DNA of 64,000 nt from Aristolochia californica (Eukaryota > Streptophyta > Magnoliopsida > Piperales > Aristolochiaceae). The translations under genes and the position numbers were made by a program. Positions 53,145 to 64,000 of this stretch are shown piece by piece; position 1 is the stretch's first letter; each line of letters starts with the position of its first letter. The DNA is taken from NCBI GenBank assembly GCA_029961685.1, contig JARWKL010000005.1:45086211-45150210 (forward strand), given 5' to 3'. The notes below the pieces were generated by a model that was given only the letters and a program-made list of their open reading frames with translations, was not told the DNA's origin and did no database searches.

Positions 53145-56100
53145 TCAAATTGCAACAGGCAGGCTTCTCTGATTACCAAGCTGCTGCTTTATCTCCCATG
53201 AAGACGCCAATTCTGATTCCCCAGGCAAGATGAAGGGCAGCGATATCTCTCTTATCATAAGGTCCCCGCAAAATGGGCATTCACTTGCTATAGCATCATC
53301 TAACTGGGACCGGACCTATCAACCATATTGTTCAGTTCATCAGTTTCTGAACGATTACTCTAAGAAGAGATGAAGAAGAAAAAAAACAATTCTAAGACAG
53401 GAGGTAGCTCTTGGGACTTGAGATAGCCTCCTTTACATGAAAGATCTTCAAGACTTGAAAAAGAGCGACATAAAAGATAAACCAGAGCGCAATTATGTAA
53501 GTCACATGAGGCAAGCCTTCAAGTTGGGCAGAGCAAAATGATTTGCAGACCACATTTACCTTATCAACAGGATTTGTGCTTGTAATAGATTCATCCTCTG
53601 CATGTCCATTTGTTGTTATAGAATTCCCAAGTAAACTAAGCTGTTTTTGCAGGTCCAATATGTATTCTGCCTGAAACCATAATCCATTAATTGATAATAT
53701 TATTCTCTGGGAAATAATTATTTCCAGAATGACTAATCATGTAACTGTGAACTAGGCTTCCATCAAATTTGCAACCCTTACTCCTATGCATGGAAGTTCA
53801 CATGGATAACTTTAGGTCTTAAGAATAGACGTAGCCCCATAAAGTTGTGCAAATCTAAAATGAAAATCAATCATGAGGCTCCCCAGATTAATTTTCATCG
53901 CTTAATGTGAAACGAAACAGTAAACATTTGATACCAACAGAAAGGACCGTCATACATGGACTATTTAGAGATGCAGAATGCAATCACTAGCATGGTAGAG
54001 CAGGTATATTATATGCATAAGCGTGTCAAATAAAATACTAGGAGCAGACTCACTTGTGTCCTGTTGCTGCATCTTGTAACATGGGCAATAAGACACTCAG
54101 AATGGAATGCGTGACCACAAGGAAAGATATAGAAGGGTGCCATGGGTCCCACTGATGTGTAGCCCCTAGCCATCCGACGGGCTCCTCCTGTAGCTAAAAT
54201 CTTACGCTTACATGCCTGCAGAGAACTCAGAAAAGGTGTCAAAGGTCAGATACGCAACCCAGACAACTCAAAAGTCCTGTGCAAGAGAAGAAACACTGAT
54301 GCAAGGGGGAACAGCATGCTCAATTTAAACCGTGGATTCAAGTGTGAGATTCCCACTGAAATCTAGAACACCACCACTTCCCCAAAAACACAACAGACAA
54401 AATTCGCAGAGCATGTTAACAAAATAAAGAGAAGCAAAACAACTTTAGCTGAATCAAATCAACAGAAACAAATTTCTCGAACATGTTGAAGGACCAATTC
54501 TTAGAGCTTGAATCAAACTCAACCTCAAGATTCCATTGTTCTCATTTCTCCTTTTTCTTTAAAATTATTATGTACAGAATGAGAAGAGAAGTACCCCACA
54601 CTCTTCATCACGATCAATAACAGTATATCTCTGACTAAGAGCACTAATGTCCTGTCTAATATTGTCAGCACCATGTGTTGCATCATTCATCTCTTCTTTC
54701 AGCTGCTCAATTTGCTTGTTGTAGTCCTCCAGTGATGAACAAATCGCTTCCTAAAAACAACAAAGAAGATGTATCAAGGTGCTAACTTCTTCATGCAACC
54801 AAATTCACCCACCACTGATTTTGTATCATAAGTGCAAGTAAAGATAGGATGATATCTTTGACTAACTTGGATTGCTATAGAAGTTCAGATTATAGAAATT
54901 ACTTTGAAATCATCTATCAGGGCAAAGTCTGGAAAGAAAGGCAAAATATCTTCAATCTTCAAAAGACCATCAGTTTCCTTGAGGAAAGCTATGGCCTTGC
55001 GTATATTCTCCCTTTTAGTTCCTTTTTCCTGTTCAATAACATGTTTTGCAACCATAAGCCACAGCTTCTTCCTCAAGTCTTCATCATCCTCAACCTTGTC
55101 TGCCTCAGCCATTGCAAGCTCCAGGTCCACCTATACCAAACTAAAGAAAATCATTTGCATGGCCAGGTTACAAAATGTCAAAATAGTAAAAATTCAACGG
55201 GATAACTGCTTCAATTGATTGAATTACTGACATATTCGTTATTTGTCACAATATAATGATCAGCTCAGAAAAGCGTAAGGACATCTGTGCATTAGAGTTT
55301 CACTGGCCATTAAAGCAACAGGATGGTAATGAATGATTTTGTTAAAATTTTTATTTTAACATGAATCAATTAAATGCTACATCCACCAGAAGAATAAAAT
55401 TTACTCCACTGCATAATGAACCATGTGCTTAAATAGGTAAAAATTCATCCCGAGTTAGATGATGCACAACTGTTAGAAATGAAATTGGCCAATCGTCTGG
55501 AAAATCATAAATTCGAAATGCCTACAAAAAAATAAATTTAGAATAAGGACTAAATAACAAAACCTGCAAAGCAAGGGCAACAGCTTCTTCATGCATAGAC
55601 ATCATACTGTAAATGTGGACACATGCCCTCATTCTTTTCTCCTTGAGACACAGGCGTAAAGCATACTTAGGATCATAGAAAAACTCAGGCCCATCAGATC
55701 GCCCTTTCCCAAACTTGCATTGTAGAAAACGCAGAAGTGCACTATCATCCTCCTTTGATCATTAAATCAACCACAAAAGACAAGAGCCACAGAATCAGTT
55801 CCTCCCATGTTAAATAAAAGCTTAGAGGTTAAAACATTAGTTAAGTGGTTGGTATATTAAAGCAGTTAAGTGCCTGCAGTAAATAGTACCTGCTTCGCAT
55901 ACAAAGAAAGTAACAAATTGTGTATACCAGGATCCTCATTAAGCAAACGATGGACACAAAATTCTAAATATTTGATCACTTCATGTGTTTCGTTCCTGCA
56001 TACCATAATAGTCCCGTGAATTTTACATTAGCGAACATATAAACAGAAAGAAAAGCACCACCACAGCGAAAGGGTGAACATTAAGCTACGAAGATAAAAC

Positions 56101-58028
56101 ATACAACTAGATATGTAAGTGCTAAACGCATTACTTTGCATGAGGTTCACTCGAATAACGCATCATTGCAGGAATCAACTTCCTTGGGTTCAAGTTGCTT
56201 GTAGTCATCCATGATTCAACAGTCTCATATGCATCAAGCATGATTAAATCTGGGGCAAATTTGTACTGCAATAGAGTTGAAAGAAACCTTCAAGATATAG
56301 GAGAAAAGCAAAAAGGGTGCTATCTGCTTATGTATTTGTGTTCAATTTTCAAACTTATGATTTCAGAAGCTCCAAGCAAATCAATACATGGTCAGAGAAT
56401 TTACCTGCAGCTCTATAGCGACATTTGGTTTCTGGAGTACTTCCAATGCTTTCTTTGCTTCTCCTTGCTTTTTCCATCAAACATGATAAAAGAAGGGGGC
56501 ATTAACAGTGAGGACATGTAATAATAACATAGAACCTAAATTTGTAGAAGCGGAGAAGCTAATAAAGCAAGTATGTTAGCTCATCCGTAGAAGTGCTGCA
56601 CTATATCCAGATTCTATTTACAAGTGAGAAGACAGTCTGATTGAGACGGGGGAAGAAGCCATGGTGTAGCCAAACACCAAGGCCAAAGACTGTGCAAGTC
56701 CAGTGCACAGCAATAGCAGCGGCGGCCAAGGCCAAGTGCAAAGGCACGGCCCAGAGGGGCGCACGCATATGGCCGGCCCGGAACCAGCTGCAACGGAAAA
56801 AGACACACTTGAGCTTGCCAAACGGATGGCCAAGCAACAGCCAGCTCAGACACAAGGCAGCACGCCAGCAGACATTTCTGGCGGGGCGAAATGGGGTTGG
56901 GCGCAACCAGGAATCCTGGCGGGGCGAAATGGGGTTGCTGGCGCACGACCAGGACTCCAGGCCTGGCGTCCTGAGGAAACCCCATTTCGCCCCGCCTGGA
57001 GTCCTGGTCGTGCGCCAGCAACCCCATTTCGCCCCGCCAGGATTCCTGGTTGCGCCCAACCCCATTTCGCCCCGCCAGAAGTGTCTGCTGGCGTGCTGCC
57101 TTGTGTCTGAGCTGGCTGTTGGGGTTGTTGTGGACCTTGTTGCTTGGCCATCCGTTTGGCAAGCTCAAGTGTGTCTTTTTCCGTTGCAGCTGGTTCCGGG
57201 CCGGCCATATGCGTGCGCCCCTCTGGGCCGTGCCTTTGCACTTGGCCTTGGCCGCCGCTGCTATTGTTGTGTACTGGACTTGCACAGTCTTTGGCCTTGG
57301 TGTTTGGCTACACCATGGCTTCTTCCCCCGTCTCACTGATGCTCCCAAAAATAAAAAGAGAAGATTAATGGAAATGTTCAGAGATTCATAAGTTTGTGTT
57401 CTGATAAGTCCCACAATCTGATTTAGTGACAAGGAGAATTTTGCCCTCATTTTCTAAGAATAATCAACTTTTTTTTTTTTTTTTTGAAAAATGAGAGAAT
57501 AATCAACTAAATAATTCCTTTAGTTCCAAAAAGCAACTTAAGAAAATAATAATAATAAAACAGAGGAAACATATACCTGAATGTAATGGTGAATGACAAT
57601 TTCATAGTGTTCTTTCAGACTAGCAAAATACACCAGTTCTTCTACTCTACCATAACTGCAAAATTGATTCTAATGTTAGTCGATTTGAAGTTATAATCTA
57701 ATTAAAAGCTTGAAGGTGAAATTGAAGATATTGCACCACGATATGGTAAAACTTTCAAGCAAGAACTACATAACTATCACTAATTTGCTCGTGCATTTGA
57801 ATGTCTAATGCCACTACAATATTTTTTTTGAAAAGTGAGGATTTTATTCAAGACATGCCAGGAAGAAACAACTAAGAAGGGAGCACTCCCCTAAGAAGGG
57901 TTATGACCATTCTTAGTTGGTGGATCAATTTGTCTGGTTAATTCCGTGAATGCCACTACGTTAAGCAAAATACCTTCGCACATTTCAAAGATCCTTTATT
58001 CTTGAAACAGTTAAAAAATAAGAACCTC

Positions 58029-58066
<38 letters not shown>

Positions 58067-61000
58067 ACCAGGGCTTAAAACTCTCCATAAGAAAGGTAGA
58101 TGCCCAAAAAAAAGGAAGAAGACCATAAGGGAAAGTACACAAGCTAGGATATGGTAACAAGATGTTGTCAGGAGACTACATTTCAAGATAAGAAATTAGT
58201 TAAGCTATTACTTTACTACATTTATGAGTGCACTTAATCGTCAAAGACCCAAAAAGATAAAAAATCTAATTGTAGACGAAAATATCAAGTGGTAATAGGA
58301 AATCATAAGTGGAATAAAAACTTTGATGTCTTGATCCCAACCTTTCCAAAAGTTTCATTGTTGTTGCCTCATCTAATACATCCTTGGAGTCACTGAGGAA
58401 TGCTCTGAACTCCTTAATTGTAGATTGATACTCTGCACTGCTTTGGTGATTGTCTGTGTCTACCTCCAATAACAGCCGATTGATCTGTAAAGAAGAAACA
58501 ATCAGAATGAAAAACTACCGTGGAGCCAGAAATTAAGTTAGCAATAAAAAGATTACACCATCCATCTAGAAGGTTATATTTATAGACAAAACCAAGCACC
58601 AAAAAGGGCATCGATATATTAATCAGGCCACTGATCAAGCATTCAATGAACTATAATGTCAACCAGCAGGTGTTTATGACAGCAAGGAATAACAAAGTCA
58701 ATCAGATGAACCAAATTGAAACCTATTTATTGGAACTGAATTTAATTAATTGTGAAGAAGAAGAAAAAGAGAACAGACATGGTAAGGAAGATCATAGTAT
58801 CATCAAGCCTCCTTAGCAACTCTGGCATTTTCATGATGAAATTATGGATTTATCTTGTGGTTTGTGCCTACAGTGGGAGCATACTGTGTGGAGTGCCAAT
58901 GGGTTAGCTGATAGTTTAACCTGACTGGCTGTTTCTCTTTCACAGCTGCTGGAGAGCCATTCTTACCCCTTTAGCACCGGTAACTTTGCTAGGCTTAGAT
59001 CTTTTCTTTGCTGATGTATTTTTCTCTGTTTTAGCTTTTGAGATTTGCTATGGCTGGGCTGTAGTTGATTCAGACCTTTGTAAATTGTATTTTTTCCTTC
59101 TCCATTGCAATGAATTTCACATTTTTCTCAAAAAAAAGAAATCATTTCTAAGAATTTAATTTTGAGGACGTATAATTCTTTTGAACAAAATATTTCTAGA
59201 AATTTACCGCACAAATGAAAACCATGTCTATTAGAAGAAGATTATCCTCATTTTTTTTGCTCCCTTTGGAATTACTAGCTCTACAGAGGTTGAGGCCCGC
59301 CTCCTTCAGGGGCTGACACTCTAATTGGACTTCCTACTTTGGCCCTTTTACCTTTGAGGGAGGGTTTCGCCATGGTGATCAGTTGGGCTTATGGTGAATT
59401 CCCCTCGGCATCTCCACATATTATTTGGAATCCTACTTTTTTTTTTTATAAAGATGTATTTATATATAAACAATAAAATTTACAAAGGAAGAGGGAGCAG
59501 CTCCCTCACAACCAGAGATTGCAGGGACACTCCCTACTTGGCTAGCACATCTGCAGCCGAATTTGGAGATCTCGGAATGAAAGACCAAATTCAAGTGTGG
59601 AGTGAGGTAAAATCTAAAATTTCCCGAAAGATATCCCAATGGCGCCACGGAGGGGAAGCACGTTCACACCATCTAATGACCACCTTTGAGTCTCCTTCAA
59701 TGTGAATGGGACCACTACAGTTGTCTCTGAAAATGCGGAGCCCATTGAGTAGGCCATGAAGCTCAGCCGTTGTAGAATCAGAAATGCTAACGGACCAGCA
59801 TAAGAAAAACATTGATTGCCAGATGGATCCAAAATAATTCCCCCGAAACCAGCAATCCCCGGGTTGCCAAGAGAAGAGTCATCAAAGTTCAGCTTGAGGT
59901 ATCCAGCTTCCGGGGGGGTCCATTCCTGCATTACTGGAGCCTTGATCCCAAAGTGCATCCTAGCCAAGATATTCCAATTTTCCCGAATAGAGGTTCCTTT
60001 GAAGGAGGAAAAAGCCTCCTTAGTTATGAGCCAAGAAGATATTTGCCCCGACACCCTGTCCGCTACTCTTACCTCCGATTCACTTTTAGCCTCGAACCTC
60101 CTTCGGTTGCGTCCATTTAATAACCCCCAAGGTATGAAACTGGCACAGGCAGATAACATTATATTTCCAAGACCTGAAACTGGCACAGGCAGATAACATT
60201 AAATTTCCAAGACCCAGGAGGGGTAGGCCAACTATCAACTTGTTGAAAGATATCAGATCAGTTGATATGCAGAATTGCAGCCCCATTTTGCCTAGAACAG
60301 AGGTCCACACCACGTAAAGTAAATGGTATGGCTGACTTGCTTGCTAGAGATGGGTCCAACAACATCTTGTTGATAGAGACTCAATTCCATTCCCTTTTAA
60401 CTTAGGACTGCTTTTCTTTTATCAATTCTGTCTCCTTTTTTCTTTTTTCTTTGTACTTCCCCATGATAGGCCTCCCTGTTTCTCATTATCTTAATAAAAT
60501 TTCTCTTTGCACTTACTTGAAAAAACACAAACGACAACCATCTTAAACTCATAAAAAGTGATCTATTTCAATTATTTGAAAGCCGCATGCCCCATGTTGA
60601 TAGCATCCAATTCTCAGCAACCAAAAGTTAGGGCTACAATGAATAAAATATTTAACTGTTAAATTTCCAAACATTGTAGTGGAACACTTCTCAGTAAAAT
60701 CCTTCACCAAACCATTTTTTATAGATAACTTCAGTTTCTTCAAAAGATTATTGGTGTTTTGGTGGAGAATATGGAAAACAATGGATGAACACAATAAAAA
60801 CATAAATTTTGGTCCATTCTCTAGCCACAATTTGAAAAAGTTCCTCAAAGGCTAGATCTTAGGCCTAAGGTTAATGAATTATTTGTAATAAAAAATGGTA
60901 GATTAAGTATGTTAGGGCTTAGGGTACTATTTGGTACTCCTAGTTCCGATGGTACTTTTATGAGTAGTATTGATGTAGGGACACATGTAATTTTGTCAAT

Positions 61001-64000
61001 ACAGTAGTTATAAATAAAAAAGGTGCCTAGAGGATGTAGCTACAGAATTAAACTGAGATTGTGTTTTAGTGGCTTTCCTTTTTTGTGTAATTTTCTCTGT
61101 AATATTTCATTACGGACTTGCATTCACCGGCACTTTTTCCTAGTTTTTACCAATTATCATCCAATTTGTTATGAAAAGCCCATCAAAACCATCAAGGCTT
61201 ATCTATGAGTTAGTATAAGAGTACATGTTCATCACACAGTCTCATCTTCGATATTGGTGTTCCATAATGTAACATATAACTTCGAAGAAAGCCATGTAAC
61301 TTTTTTTAGCTAATGCAAAAAAAGAAAAAGGCTCATAATCCAATTTTTCTACAGGAAAAAATCTGCATTGAAAGTGGCAAAGGGCCATACAATGGCAGAA
61401 AAAACCCCACCTAGTTTGGTTGGATAAAGAATTTGGACTGCTCCAGTTTTTCAATTCAATTTTTCTACAGGAAGAAATCGGCATAGAAAGTGGCAAAGGT
61501 CATGCAAGAAACAGATTACTAGCACTAGAAAAAATCAACCTAGTTCGGTCAAATAAATTATTTGGATGGCAGTAAAATTTAATGGAGACTGATCTCTGAA
61601 ATAAAAAGTTTTGAATAGATGAGGCAACACATCGATTCCCCATAGCAATCTGCACTATAAAAGACATCATTCTACAAAAACACTGGATAGAGGTTATGAT
61701 CGGCCCAATGGAAAAACTGTGAAGTCGATAGAATATAGAATAGACCCTTAAATCTATCTCATACTCAGCTACCTCAATCCATTACCAAAAATCCAATTCT
61801 CAGCAGAGGTTATCTATCAATTTACTCTTTCTGAAACAGAAAGCAGTGAGATAAATGATACTAATAGATCAATCTGTCAGCACTATCTCATTGAATCATT
61901 TCTAATCAATTAGCTACACAATTTAATAGATTATAAGCTTCATTTTAAAAATGCTATGTATTCTAGTACAACAGCATCTATAGGCACATTTCCTTTATTT
62001 CTTGTGATGGTCAATAGGCTTAAGCTTTGGAAATATAAATTTCCGCAGAAAGACGAAAAAGGTAAAGATTTTCAGAAGTAGAACCTTGTCTAAGTATAGC
62101 TCAGTAGCCCAGGTGGAGATCATTGTTATTTGGCATTTATCATCCTTTGTAAGATTGTCAAGCCTTCGCAACAAGAAAGTTCTCAAAGCTTCCTGCATAG
62201 TAGACAAAATAGAAAATAAAAATTTTAAGTCATGATGTTCAAATTTGCATAATGTGCAACATGGAACTTCAATTTCTACTTTTATTGTTCTGCCTTTTTG
62301 AAAACAAAAGCTTGAAATCTAAAACAAGATGATTATTTCATAACTTCCAGCTTAATGTCAACACGGTAGCGTAACCCAAGAAGAAAAGAGTTCAAAATTC
62401 ATTTGCTTCATAGACCTAACAACTGAAAAATGCCTGTGAGTACCTCAGAGAAGGCCACTTAAACATACCTGCTCCCCAATGCCAATAAACTTCAAAGTTA
62501 TCTCTTCAAAAGATAATATATAGTTGATCTGGAAAAGGGGAAAGAAAACATTCAATGCTTTGGGCAAAACAAATTATCATTAATTTCATACCTTGCAAAA
62601 GTTACAATAAGCTCATTGGTCAACAAAAATGAAAAAAACACTCATATATATGCTATTTAGAATAAGTAGGGACAAACAGCAAAAATGTATGACTACCTTT
62701 GCATAGAAGGATGCTGCTCTTACATAATCCTTTGAAGAAAAGGCAGCATCAGCCTGTAGCAAAATTAAATAATCATGACCTGATAAAACAAAATTCTCTT
62801 ATAAACTTGGAAGCACCAGCCTGTAGCAAAACTAATTAATCATGAATTAATAAAACAAACATCTTTTGTGAACTTCATCTCAGGGGCCTTACCTGAACCA
62901 AATACACTTCATCTCTTTGAAAGGGATACCTACAATGTACTAAAGCAGCAGCATATTCCTTCATATCAAGATAAACCCGCCACATATCCCGGCCTTCATC
63001 TTGAACAGAGACCTGCAGTGAAGTCACCATTAACAATTTGAATATTTACACAGAGATATAAGCAAATCTAGGTTTTGTCAACCAAAAACAAAACCTGATA
63101 TATGGAATTCTGGTCATAAGCATAGAATAATCCTGCAGTAGCATCACTGCACAATCCAAGGATCCCTCTTGAGACTGATCCTGGAACAAAATCAAATTGC
63201 AGCTCTTCAATTATCTGTTGACTTATTCTGTTGACAACCTGAATATACATAGAAAATGCCATAAAATTATAAGAAATGAGACAAAGTGTCAGAAAGAGTC
63301 ATACCACTTCTATTTTTCTGGAACACACACACTTTAGATCTGAGTCAATAAAACTAAGCATGATACTGTTACTAATACTCAGACAAGATTGATGAAGGAA
63401 AAATATGAGAGAATGAGGCAAGAGAAGAAAATCGAGGGGATAGCCGTGCTTTTTCGAGAGAGGCACTCTCACCTTTTGACAAGCACAGTTGGGGGAAAAC
63501 ACGTTCTGACCATTGCGGTCTCACGTGTTCAATTTTAGTTATCAAAATAATTGCATATAAGTCCCAAATACATCTGAAGTCATAAATAAACCCCTTCTAC
63601 AACCACATGTACGAAACAAGGAATAAATTCTAATAAACTATGACAGCAATGAAATAAACTATGTAGCAATAGAAGTATTCATCAAACCAACAAGTCACAA
63701 GTCAAAAAAATAACAGGGTTTAAACAAATAGCAGCAATAAGGAACAAATGAACAAAGGTTAGGGGCTTGTTTAAATACCTTAACCTTATTCCCTATGAGA
63801 AGAAGAAAATGAAACTCAGACACTGCTAGAGATTTTGGTTCAACTGTTTCCCCAGATTCAGTCAATTTTGAATAATCCAACAAGGCCTTGTTCTCCACAA
63901 AGTTTTCATCTCCATCCGAAGAACTGCATTGGAAAATTAGTTCAAGAGTAATTAATAGTTCTAATATATACCAACAAATGATGCAGTCATAATCAATCAA
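53145..64000 (-). CDS. VPS18: VPS18, HOPS/CORVET subunit (C-terminal 17 exons; 5' end beyond window)
   Basis: Class C VPS subunit of the tethering complexes that drive vacuole and late-endosome fusion. Exons in phase, gene order: 63923-63779, 63238-63095, 63012-62893, 62753-62697, 62528-62469, 62192-62085, 58484-58342, 57655-57577, 56467-56405, 56265-56135, 55995-55890, 55752-55564, 55130-54903, 54750-54595, 54215-54054, 53670-53560, 53315-53145. They encode about 723 residues; full plant VPS18 is close to 990, so the N-terminal propeller start lies outside. Landmarks: SVQDEGRDMWRVYLDMKEYA, the clathrin-repeat helices KLLESYGRVEELVYFASLKE, QGEAKKALEVLQKPNVAIEL, APDLIMLDAYETVESWMTTS and ALRLCLKEKRMRACVHIYSM. 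A coiled coil (EDYNKQIEQLKEEMNDA) and a C-terminal RING-H2 variant follow (CGACKRK, CGHAFHSECLIAHVTRC, ECPFCGDLM). No frame lesion was seen. Two introns carry mobile DNA. Confidence 0.95.
56642..57335. mobile_element. 694-bp foldback element with 5-bp target-site duplication
   Basis: Left arm 56642-56961 and right arm 56995-57335 are reverse complements apart from about three substitutions and a 21-bp extra segment in the right arm; a 33-bp spacer separates them. The ends are TGAGACGGGGGAAGAAGCC and its complement, so the element runs TG...CA. It is flanked by the direct repeat CTGAT (56637-56641 and 57336-57340). Arms are GC-rich, unlike the host intron. Long open frames through it (232 codons +, 278 codons -) mirror each other because of the palindrome and are not treated as genes. 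It sits in the VPS18 intron between exons 57655-57577 and 56467-56405. Confidence 0.88.
57826..57930. other. Possible short retroelement tail in VPS18 intron
   Basis: A run of T followed by GAAAAGTGAGGATTTTATTC and a CTAAGAAGGG direct duplication (about 57870 and 57891). It resembles an inserted poly(A)-tailed fragment read from the other strand, but no family was recognised. Confidence 0.25.
58031..58065. repeat. (GA)n microsatellite in VPS18 intron
   Basis: About 17 uninterrupted GA units. Confidence 0.9.
58861..59140 (+). mobile_element. LINE 3' fragment (RNase H tail) in VPS18 intron
   Basis: Reads WEHTVWSANGLADSLT then stop, the characteristic end of the plant L1-type RNase H domain. 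A 3' UTR-like stretch and a short A run at about 59130 follow. Antisense to VPS18 and truncated. Confidence 0.55.
59438..60190 (-). mobile_element. LINE 3' fragment with RNase H domain, frameshifted
   Basis: On the minus strand: the linker GLLNGRNRRRFEAKSES, then WTPPEAGYLKLNFDDSSLGN, PGIAGFGGIILDPSGNQ, AELHGLLNGLRIF, IHIEGDSKVVIRWCER and, in another frame, FIPRSPNSAADVLAK then stop. A 3' UTR ends in an A11 run (59438-59449 on the + strand as T). RNase H of plant L1 elements matches this order. At least two frame changes show it is dead. It is in the same orientation as VPS18. Confidence 0.7.
60136..60215. repeat. 40-bp tandem duplication at the LINE fragment edge
   Basis: GAAACTGGCACAGGCAGATA and the following 20 bases occur twice in a row with one difference (ATATTTCC against AAATTTCC). 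It lies at the 5' limit of the minus-strand LINE fragment. Confidence 0.9.
60296..60530 (+). mobile_element. Second LINE 3' fragment, + orientation
   Basis: Encodes RKVNGMADLLARDGSNN, the RNase H C-terminal helix pattern (R.vN..AD.LAR.G). A T-rich 3' UTR and an A run at about 60522 follow. Together with the two fragments to the left it makes a nested LINE graveyard in the 3.6-kb VPS18 intron (58485-62084). Confidence 0.5.

Noticed and set aside
56614..57450. 278-codon minus-strand and 232-codon plus-strand open frames
   Set aside because: They mirror each other because the sequence is a palindrome. They have Pro/Arg-rich low-complexity translations, cross the element ends and match no family. 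GC-rich foldback DNA simply lacks stops.
59614..60186. 190-codon frame as an active RNase H gene
   Set aside because: It is the 3' part of a LINE with frame changes after GFGGIILDPSGNQ and before AELHGL, so it is a dead fragment and not a host gene.
1..64000. CRISPR arrays, bacterial operons or prophage-like systems
   Set aside because: The window is plant nuclear DNA. The regular repeats seen are minisatellites, microsatellites or intron duplications without spacer-repeat structure.

Overview
The window is nuclear DNA of a flowering plant, with an AT-rich background. Genes are split by GT-AG introns, many intergenic stretches are long, microsatellites are common and retroelement debris sits inside introns. 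Every recognisable protein belongs to a plant family: an STP hexose transporter, THYLAKOID FORMATION 1, a plant-type VAP, wound-induced DUF3774 polypeptides and the HOPS subunit VPS18. I cannot name the species. DGK5 and THF1 lie side by side, as they do in Arabidopsis (At2g20900/At2g20890), which supports a conserved block of ancestral gene order.

Layout, left to right. 1-4.3 kb: no gene seen. 4.3-8.0 kb (-): a broken PAP phosphatase (HAL2-like) copy. 9.6-15.6 kb (+): a complete 12-exon diacylglycerol kinase of the DGK5 type. 16.4-18.6 kb (-): a complete five-exon THF1, with a 36-bp poly(C) tract just past its stop. 19.4-28.0 kb: a cluster of six small intronless wound-induced DUF3774 genes (here WIP1-WIP6). 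A PHD/extended-PHD reader gene and two tRNA-Ala genes (AGC and UGC anticodons) sit among them. 28.6-29.5 kb (+): a small three-exon gene of unknown function. 32.3-36.7 kb (+): a seven-exon VAP4/MAMI-type protein. 40.5 kb (+): a seventh DUF3774 gene of another subtype, lying between two inverted copies of a 350-410 bp sequence and followed by a degenerate tandem array. 44.8-46.3 kb (-): a two-exon DUF1223 gene. 48.5-50.8 kb (-): a four-exon hexose/H+ symporter with a 41-bp tandem duplication in its promoter. 51.3-51.75 kb (-): a small two-exon gene for a putative membrane protein that I do not recognise. 53.1 kb to the window edge (-): the C-terminal 17 exons of VPS18. One VPS18 intron holds LINE fragments and another holds a nearly perfect 694-bp foldback element with a 5-bp target-site duplication.

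Functional picture. The genes do not form one pathway. They cover lipid signalling (DGK), chloroplast biogenesis (THF1), chromatin reading (PHD), membrane contact or trafficking (VAP4, VPS18) and sugar uptake (STP). The main local theme is expansion of the wound-induced polypeptide family. Six of the seven copies have a TATA-like box about 100-127 bp before the ATG and an AAACCGC-type motif just upstream of it, which suggests shared stress control.

Exon boundaries were placed by eye from splice sites, reading-frame phase and family similarity. No alignment or database search was run.
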